A DNA stretch of 6,065 nt from RGIG2041 sp045537695 (lineage in GTDB: Bacteria > Bacillota > Clostridia > UBA1381 > UMGS1253), in NCBI GenBank assembly GCA_045537695.1, contig JAZSQB010000009.1:1-6065 (forward strand), written 5' to 3'. Positions 1 through 3,857 of the stretch are shown in pieces. The first letter of the stretch is position 1; each line of letters starts with the position of its first letter. Below the pieces are notes generated by a model. It was not told the origin of the DNA and ran no database searches. It saw only the letters and a list, made by a program, of their open reading frames with translations. Both the position numbers and the translations under genes were made by a program.

Positions 1-76
1 GGAAAAAATTCTGTCTGAGGTCGGCTTTAAAGAGGATGATTTTTCGACACTTGACGAAAAAGATTTTTGGATTTAA
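1..76 (+). CDS. C-terminal end of an unidentified protein (5' end outside window)
   Basis: The frame starting at base 2 is open from the window edge to a TAA at 74-76 and gives 24 residues ending in DEKDFWI. The peptide is acidic and lysine-rich, without membrane character, so it looks like the tail of a soluble protein. Composition and codon choice (GAA, AAA, GAT, TTT) fit a real Firmicutes gene end, but the piece is too short to assign a family. It lies 67 bases upstream of the transporter in the same orientation, with no clear terminator between, so the two may be co-transcribed. That link is inference only. Confidence 0.55.
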   Translation, partial: EKILSEVGFKEDDFSTLDEKDFWI

Positions 77-132
77 TCTGATGTGATGAACACCCCAAAA
101 AAGGTTTGTGTGTAAAGCGGCTGCCGAAAAAT

Positions 133-140
133 AAGGAAAA
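133..140 (+). promoter_or_regulatory. Ribosome binding site of the AEC transporter; decides between two starts
   Basis: AAGGAAAA is the only purine-rich site before the transporter. Its AAGGA core ends 6 bases before the GTG at 144 but 15 bases before the in-frame ATG at 153. The spacing favours the GTG start, although the ATG (MEIFNL...) gives the more usual-looking N-terminus. The two choices differ by only three residues. Confidence 0.5.
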
Positions 141-143
141 CTG

Positions 144-1121
144 GTGATTAGTATGGAAATTTTTAATCTTACCCTAAAACAAATGTTAATGATGTTTAGC
201 TTGATTTTAGTAGGCTTTTTATTAAGAAAGAAAAGTAAGTTGCCGGAAAATTCCGGCACTGTAATGGCGAAAATGGAAACATTTATTTTTGTGCCTGCGC
301 TTTCTTTGTTTACACAAATGACGAAATGTACCGTCGAGAACTTTACAGAAAATGCTTCCCTTATACTGTATGGTCTTGTGATTTGTTTGGCCTCCATTGC
401 TGTTTCTTATCCTCTCTCAAGATGTTTTGTTAAAAAAGCATCGGAGTCAGCCGAAAGTGCATATCAGAGAAATGTTTATAAGTATGCAATGACCTTCGGC
501 AATTACGGTTTTATGGGTAATTTTATAATTCTCGGTGTATGGGGAACAGAGTTTTTTTATAAATATTCATTATTTGTGTTTTTAGTTGGAGTTTTGTGTA
601 ATAGCTGGGGCTTATACATATTAATACCGAAGGAAAAAAATGCAAGTATATTTGATAATCTAAAAAAAGGCTTGCTAACTCCACCGATGATAGCGCTGAT
701 AATTGGTATGTTATTTGGACTTCTCAACCTGTCACAATATGTACCTGAATTTTTAATTAGTGCATTTGACAGTGCGGGAAAATGTCAAGGACCCGTTGCT
801 ATGGTTCTGGCGGGATTTGTGATTGGCGGTTATGATTTTAAAGAACTTATATCTAACAAGAAAGTATACATAGCTTCCATTTTAAGGCTGGTTATTATTC
901 CTGCTGCTATTTTACTGGTATTAAAAGGTATAGGGGCAAGTAAGGAAATAATGACCTTGGCTTTAATTGCATTCGGAACACCGCTTGGTCTTAATACAAT
1001 AGTTTACCCAGCGGCATATGGTGGGGACACCAAAACAGGCGCGTCAATGTCGATGATATCGCACGCATTGTCTGTGATTTCCATTCCTTTGATGTATTTG
1101 ATTTTTATATTGTGGCTATAA
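144..1121 (+). CDS. AEC-family (auxin efflux carrier / malate permease-like) transporter
   Basis: This is a 325-residue, strongly hydrophobic protein of the length usual for bacterial AEC permeases. About ten membrane segments can be read, near residues 9-27, 41-58, 71-91, 111-131, 138-161, 179-195, 215-230, 241-260, 268-291 and 300-324. They form two five-helix halves joined by a charged loop (162-177). Family-like features are an R/K cluster after helix 1, a conserved-looking GNYGFMG (119-125) in helix 4, and a P-G-N-containing helix 9 followed by AAYGGD (290-295). AEC proteins act in the cytoplasmic membrane. Characterised bacterial members move malate or other carboxylates, but most substrates are unknown and none can be inferred here. 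The start is GTG at 144 by ribosome-site spacing, or ATG at 153. The gene is richer in TTA, TTT and AAA codons than uvrBA, so it may have a different history. No adjacent gene indicates a substrate. Confidence 0.88.
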   Translation: MISMEIFNLTLKQMLMMFSLILVGFLLRKKSKLPENSGTVMAKMETFIFVPALSLFTQMTKCTVENFTENASLILYGLVICLASIAVSYPLSRCFVKKASESAESAYQRNVYKYAMTFGNYGFMGNFIILGVWGTEFFYKYSLFVFLVGVLCNSWGLYILIPKEKNASIFDNLKKGLLTPPMIALIIGMLFGLLNLSQYVPEFLISAFDSAGKCQGPVAMVLAGFVIGGYDFKELISNKKVYIASILRLVIIPAAILLVLKGIGASKEIMTLALIAFGTPLGLNTIVYPAAYGGDTKTGASMSMISHALSVISIPLMYLIFILWL

Positions 1122-1245
1122 GTTTTGATTGGTATCTGCGTCTAAAAACAAGGCACAATACCATTGTATTTGATTCGCGTTAAGTATCCAAAATTAAACA
1201 TTCGTTTGCCGATTTTGATATTTACATACACTATAATATCTGCAA

Positions 1246-1266
1246 CAAGTCTAGCAAGGCAAGTCT
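1246..1266. repeat. 7-bp direct repeat CAAGTCT, two copies
   Basis: CAAGTCT occurs at 1246-1252 and again at 1260-1266, separated by the 7 bases AGCAAGG. Copy-to-copy distance is therefore 14 bases. It directly abuts the hairpin at 1269-1282. It could be a protein-binding site or part of a larger repeat unit; it is short enough that chance is possible. Confidence 0.4.
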
Positions 1267-1268
1267 TT

Positions 1269-1282
1269 GCGACTAAAGTCGC
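1269..1282. repeat. Inverted repeat GCGACT-AA-AGTCGC
   Basis: This is a perfect 6-bp inverted repeat around a 2-base centre. It is followed after only two bases by a second hairpin. There is no T-run downstream on either strand, so it is not a simple terminator. The 2-base loop is too tight for an RNA hairpin to close fully, so 4-5 paired bases is more realistic. Confidence 0.5.
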
Positions 1283-1284
1283 CG

Positions 1285-1299
1285 ATGTGCTTTGCACAT
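1285..1299. repeat. Inverted repeat ATGTGC-TTT-GCACAT
   Basis: This is a perfect 6-bp stem with a 3-base loop, extendable by a G-T pair at 1284/1300. It stands two bases to the right of the first inverted repeat. The pairing and the regular order of two palindromes in tandem suggest a structured repeat element. Confidence 0.5.
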
Positions 1300-1305
1300 T
1301 CTGCA

Positions 1306-1662
1306 TTATTGACGGATTTGAAAAAAATGCCCTTGCACGCAAGCGTTTTTACTTATGGTAACGGAGCGAGAAAATCCTCTTTGACGAAGTTTTACCCAAA
1401 AAACGACTAAACCTGCATTGGCATTTCGTTTACGCATATCGACAATTAATTTTAATTCTTCGGTAGTGTGTTCTTTGGGGTGATGTTGAGGACGATGAGA
1501 TTTATCTGCTAAAGATTGCAGCGTTCCATCATATCTTTTGCGCCAACGATAAACATATTGACGATTTAATTTGTAGCGGATGGCAGCTTTAGTTACGCCA
1601 TTTTTTAAAGAATAATCAATTAATACTTGCCTAAACCTCGTAGTTTGTGTTATTGTATTCAT
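1306..1662 (-). pseudogene. Truncated helix-turn-helix transposase (N-terminal DNA-binding part)
   Basis: The frame reads 118 residues from ATG at 1662 to a stop at 1306. Residues ~1-50 form a helix-turn-helix: GVTKAAIRYKLNRQYVYRWRKRYDG is the pattern of IS481/integrase-type transposases, with KNGVTKAA as first helix and turn and RQYVYRWRKRYDG as recognition helix. A basic linker follows (KSHRPQHHPKEHT, 54-66), then the second HTH-like segment with GLVVFWVKLRQRGFSRSV (84-101). Related full-length proteins continue from here into a DDE catalytic domain of 200 or more residues. Here the frame instead enters ~16 unrelated residues encoded by the repeat module and stops. The protein lacks all catalytic residues and could at most bind element ends. 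An AAAGGA ribosome site lies 12 bases upstream of the ATG, rather far. Transcription would converge on the AEC transporter. Confidence 0.75.
1325..1350. terminator. Candidate bidirectional intrinsic terminator
   Basis: A stem CTTGC (1332-1336), a 2-base loop and GCAAG (1339-1343) are flanked by an A-run on the left (from 1321) and a T-run on the right (1346-1350). In the plus direction the T-run follows the hairpin. In the minus direction the A-run becomes a longer T-run. Outer pairing continues imperfectly (C1330-G1345, G1329-T1346, A1325-1327 with T1348-1350). It could end transcription of the transporter from the left and of the transposase remnant from the right. The stem is short, so strength is uncertain. 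Confidence 0.4.
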
Positions 1663-1756
1663 AGCGAATAGATTTCCTTTCTGTGTGGTTTTTGGTGGTA
1701 CTTAAACTTTAACACAAAAAGTTTCTATTCGCTGTTTATTTTTTAAAAGTGTAACA
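1357..1756 (-). mobile_element. Remnant of an IS481-like insertion sequence (transposase 5' end only)
   Basis: The segment holds the upstream terminal region, leader and N-terminal third of a minus-strand transposase. The putative outer end is 1756: read on the minus strand it begins TGTTACACTTTT, starting with the TGT typical of IS481-type ends. No inverted copy of this end is found leftward before the transporter gene. Homology to transposase appears to stop near 1357, where unrelated repeat-rich sequence starts. The element is therefore truncated by deletion or rearrangement and cannot move by itself. Family assignment (IS481 versus a related DDE group such as IS3) is from remembered sequence character and is moderately uncertain, as is the exact outer boundary. 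Confidence 0.6.
1663..1733 (-). repeat. 10-bp inverted repeat flanking the transposase leader
   Basis: AGCGAATAGA at 1663-1672 is the exact reverse complement of TCTATTCGCT at 1724-1733, with 51 bases between. The inner arm touches the transposase ATG (complement of 1660-1662), and the AAAGGA ribosome site (complement of 1675-1680) sits in the loop next to the stem. A transcript from outside the element would include both arms and could fold. One initiated inside the loop would contain only the proximal arm. Confidence 0.6.
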
Positions 1757-1800
1757 TATCAATTGTAAACCTACAAAATAAAAATAGTCCGTGAATTCGC

Positions 1801-1829
1801 TTGATAATGTGGCTCAATTATGGTATACT
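1801..1829 (+). promoter_or_regulatory. Housekeeping sigma (sigmaA-type) promoter of uvrBA
   Basis: A -35 box TTGATA (1801-1806) and a -10 box TATACT (1824-1829) are separated by exactly 17 bases. The -10 is preceded by TG one base upstream (1821-1822), an extended -10. Each hexamer differs from consensus at one position. Transcription would begin near 1835-1837, about 50 bases before the uvrB ATG. The -35 lies 45 bases beyond the insertion-sequence end. No GAAC-N4-GTTC LexA box is visible around it. Confidence 0.8.
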
Positions 1830-1838
1830 ATAATGTAA

Positions 1839-1853
1839 CACACGTAGCGTGTG
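1839..1853 (+). promoter_or_regulatory. Hairpin at the 5' end of the uvrB leader
   Basis: CACACG (1839-1844) and CGTGTG (1848-1853) form a perfect 6-bp stem around the triloop TAG. Given the promoter, it would lie within the first ~20 bases of the transcript. It has no T-run, so it is not a terminator. A 5'-terminal hairpin could protect the mRNA, and as DNA the palindrome could be an operator just downstream of the start site. Both roles are inference. Confidence 0.45.
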
Positions 1854-1877
1854 CGTTTATTTGTAAACAAGTTAAAC

Positions 1878-1884
1878 GGTGAGG
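1878..1884 (+). promoter_or_regulatory. Ribosome binding site of uvrB
   Basis: GGTGAGG lies just before ATG 1887. Its GGTGA pairs with the distal part of the 16S anti-Shine-Dalgarno, which accommodates the short 2-base gap. It supports ATG 1887 over the upstream in-frame GTG at 1851, which sits inside the leader hairpin and has no ribosome site. Confidence 0.6.
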
Positions 1885-1886
1885 TT

Positions 1887-3857
1887 ATGAATCAGTTTGA
1901 GGTTGTTTCTGAATATAAGCCAACGGGTGATCAGCCGAAAGCCATACAGCAGTTAGCGGAAGGCATACATGCCGGATATATGGGGCAGACACTGCTTGGT
2001 GTAACCGGTTCGGGTAAAACCTTTACGATGGCAAACGTTATAGCGCAGGTGGGGAAGCCTACGCTTGTTTTGGCGCATAATAAAACGCTTGCGGCGCAGC
2101 TCTGCAGTGAATTTAAAGCCTTTTTCCCGAATAGCGCGGTTGAATATTTTGTCTCTTATTACGATTACTATCAGCCGGAGGCGTATATTCCCAATACGGA
2201 CACATATATTGAAAAGGATGCCTCGACCAATGATGAAATAGACAAACTGCGGCACAGTGCAACGGCGGCACTTTTTGAGCGTAAGGATGTTATAATTGTT
2301 GCCAGCGTATCGTGTATATACGGTCTCGGTGACCCGATTGACTATAATAACCTTGTAATTTCACTTCGTCCGGGCATGGAAAAAGGGCGCGATGAAGTAA
2401 TGCGCCGCCTGATTGAAATTCAGTACGAGCGAAACGACATAGATTTTTCCAGAAATAAGTTTCGTGTGCGCGGTGATGTGTTGGACGTTTTTCCGTCTGA
2501 TCAGGGTGAAAATGCAATTCGCATTGAATTTTTTGGTGATGAGATTGAACGCATTACAGAGATTAATGCCTTAACGGGTGAAATTATTGGTATTCGTGAG
2601 CATTGTGTAATTTTTCCGGCATCGCATTATGTAACCACAAAAGAAAAAATGGAGCAGGCGATTGAGGCGATTGAAGCAGAATTAGAAGAACAGGTTGCGT
2701 ATTTTGAAAGCCAGAATAAGCTTGTAGAGGCACAGCGTATTGCGCAGCGCACAAAGTATGATATTGAGATGATGCGCGAGGTCGGCTTTTGCTCGGGCAT
2801 TGAAAACTATTCCAGACACATTAGTGGCAGAGCGGCGGGGAGCGCGCCGTTTACGCTGATGGATTACTTTCCGGAAGATTTTCTTCTGATTGTAGATGAG
2901 TCGCACGTTACGATACCGCAGGTGCGCGCTATGTATGCGGGTGACCGCTCACGAAAACAGGCGCTTGTGGACTACGGTTTTCGTTTGCCATCTGCATTTG
3001 ACAACCGTCCGCTCTGTTTTGAGGAGTTTGAAGAACATATCAGTCAGGTGGTATTTGTATCTGCCACGCCGGCGGAGTATGAAAAGAATCATTCGGCGCA
3101 AATTGTGGAGCAGGTCATTCGTCCCACGGGTTTGCTTGACCCGAAAATCCACGTGCGTCCCGTAAAATCACAAATTGAAGATTTGGTCGGCGAGGTAATG
3201 TCTCGTGCAGAAAAAGGCGAGCGCACACTGGTTACAACTCTGACAAAACGTATGGCAGAGGATTTAACTGCCTATATGGAAGAATTGGGCATCAAAGTTA
3301 CGTATATGCATTCAGACGTACACACAATTGAACGCATGAAAATCATAAACGATTTACGTAGTGGCGTTTTCGATGTTTTGGTCGGCATAAACCTGTTAAG
3401 AGAGGGGCTTGACTTACCGGAGGTTTCGCTTGTTGCGATTTTGGATGCGGATAAAGAGGGCTTTTTGCGAAATGAAACCTCGCTCATACAGACCATTGGC
3501 AGAGCTGCGCGAAATGTGAGCGGCGAAGTCATTATGTACGCAGAGCATATGACAGATTCGATGCAGCGTGCAATAGATGAAACCAATCGTCGCCGTAGCA
3601 TACAGCAGGCGTATAATGCTGAAAACGGCATTGTGCCGAGAAGTGTACAGAAATCTATCCGTGAAGTGATTGAGGCGACGAAGGAGTATAAAGAAACGAA
3701 GCAAGAAACTGTTCTGCACGTATCGGATGCAAAGCAGCAGATTTTGGAGTTAACAGAAGAGATGCGCATAGCTGCCAAGAATCTGGATTTCGAGCGAGCG
3801 GCATATATTCGAGATAAAATTACAGAAATAAAACTAAAGGTGAATTTAGATGGGTAA
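1887..3857 (+). CDS. uvrB: UvrABC excision nuclease subunit B (UvrB), damage-verifying helicase-like ATPase
   Basis: This is a 656-residue cytoplasmic DNA-repair protein of normal family length. UvrA loads it at bulky lesions. It inserts a beta-hairpin between the strands, verifies damage using ATP, and recruits UvrC for dual incision. Visible in order: N-terminal FEVVSEYKPTGDQP; Walker A GVTGSGKT (38-45); motif Ia LVLAHNKTLAAQL (60-72); the tyrosine-rich beta-hairpin YYDYYQPEAYIP (91-102); the UvrA-interaction domain after SCIYGLGDP; DESH Walker B (337-340); helicase motif III FVSATP; LREGLDLPEVS; motif VI QTIGRAARN (535-543); and a C-terminal UVR domain (about 617-652) with FERAAYIRDK, which contacts UvrC. 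The start is ATG 1887, since the family begins here; an in-frame GTG at 1851 would add 12 unrelated residues. The gene is first in a uvrBA operon with its own promoter and overlaps uvrA by 8 bases. No frame damage is seen. Confidence 0.98.
   Translation: MNQFEVVSEYKPTGDQPKAIQQLAEGIHAGYMGQTLLGVTGSGKTFTMANVIAQVGKPTLVLAHNKTLAAQLCSEFKAFFPNSAVEYFVSYYDYYQPEAYIPNTDTYIEKDASTNDEIDKLRHSATAALFERKDVIIVASVSCIYGLGDPIDYNNLVISLRPGMEKGRDEVMRRLIEIQYERNDIDFSRNKFRVRGDVLDVFPSDQGENAIRIEFFGDEIERITEINALTGEIIGIREHCVIFPASHYVTTKEKMEQAIEAIEAELEEQVAYFESQNKLVEAQRIAQRTKYDIEMMREVGFCSGIENYSRHISGRAAGSAPFTLMDYFPEDFLLIVDESHVTIPQVRAMYAGDRSRKQALVDYGFRLPSAFDNRPLCFEEFEEHISQVVFVSATPAEYEKNHSAQIVEQVIRPTGLLDPKIHVRPVKSQIEDLVGEVMSRAEKGERTLVTTLTKRMAEDLTAYMEELGIKVTYMHSDVHTIERMKIINDLRSGVFDVLVGINLLREGLDLPEVSLVAILDADKEGFLRNETSLIQTIGRAARNVSGEVIMYAEHMTDSMQRAIDETNRRRSIQQAYNAENGIVPRSVQKSIREVIEATKEYKETKQETVLHVSDAKQQILELTEEMRIAAKNLDFERAAYIRDKITEIKLKVNLDG
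3836..3843 (+). promoter_or_regulatory. Ribosome binding site of uvrA inside the uvrB end
   Basis: AAAGGTGA ends 6 bases before the uvrA ATG at 3850 and lies entirely within the last codons of uvrB. It fixes the uvrA start and shows that uvrA has its own initiation site as well as probable coupling to uvrB termination. Confidence 0.75.

Larger units (their letters stand above)
1122..1356. repeat. Gene-free intergenic module rich in short direct and inverted repeats
   Basis: These 235 bases separate the transporter stop from the insertion-sequence remnant. The left part (1122-1245) is AT-rich with no convincing signal. The right part packs a 7-bp direct repeat (1246-1266), two back-to-back hairpins (1269-1282 and 1285-1299) and a terminator-like hairpin (1325-1350) into about 105 bases. 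Short open frames cross it on both strands (1164-1361 plus, 1142-1342 minus), but they lack ribosome sites and recognisable protein features, so I regard them as chance. The density of short palindromes suggests a dispersed intergenic repeat or a small non-autonomous element rather than a gene. This is inference from one copy. Confidence 0.45.

Noticed and set aside
1130..1163. TGGTAT and ATACCA inverted repeat just after the transporter stop.
   Set aside because: Six AT-leaning base pairs with a 22-base loop and no T-run; too weak to call a terminator.
1215..1237. TTGATA followed by TATAAT, resembling a promoter.
   Set aside because: Spacing is only 11 bases, far from the 16-18 needed. No alternative -35 at proper spacing and no plus-strand gene follows.
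1235..1264. Minus-strand TTGCCT and TATTAT at 18-base spacing, a possible leftward promoter in the repeat module.
   Set aside because: Both hexamers are weak and the only thing downstream is the antisense strand of the transporter. Not supported without expression data.
1142..1361. Short open frames on both strands crossing the repeat module (66 residues minus, 65 residues plus).
   Set aside because: They overlap each other, lack ribosome sites and protein-like motifs, and arise from the repeat-rich DNA. Likely spurious even if annotated as hypothetical proteins elsewhere.
1763..1868. TTGTAAAC at 1763-1770 and 1861-1868, and TGTAACA at 1750-1756 and 1834-1840, as possible direct repeats around the uvrB promoter.
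   Set aside because: Short AT-rich words with unequal spacing and no palindromic structure; chance is the simplest explanation.
1851..1886. In-frame upstream GTG start for uvrB, adding 12 residues.
   Set aside because: The extension is not part of the UvrB family, has no ribosome site and begins inside the leader hairpin close to the transcript start.
3272..3778. A 168-residue open frame antisense to uvrB.
   Set aside because: It is a shadow of the conserved uvrB coding sequence. It has low-complexity Ser/Arg/Cys-rich content, no ribosome site and no recognisable domain.
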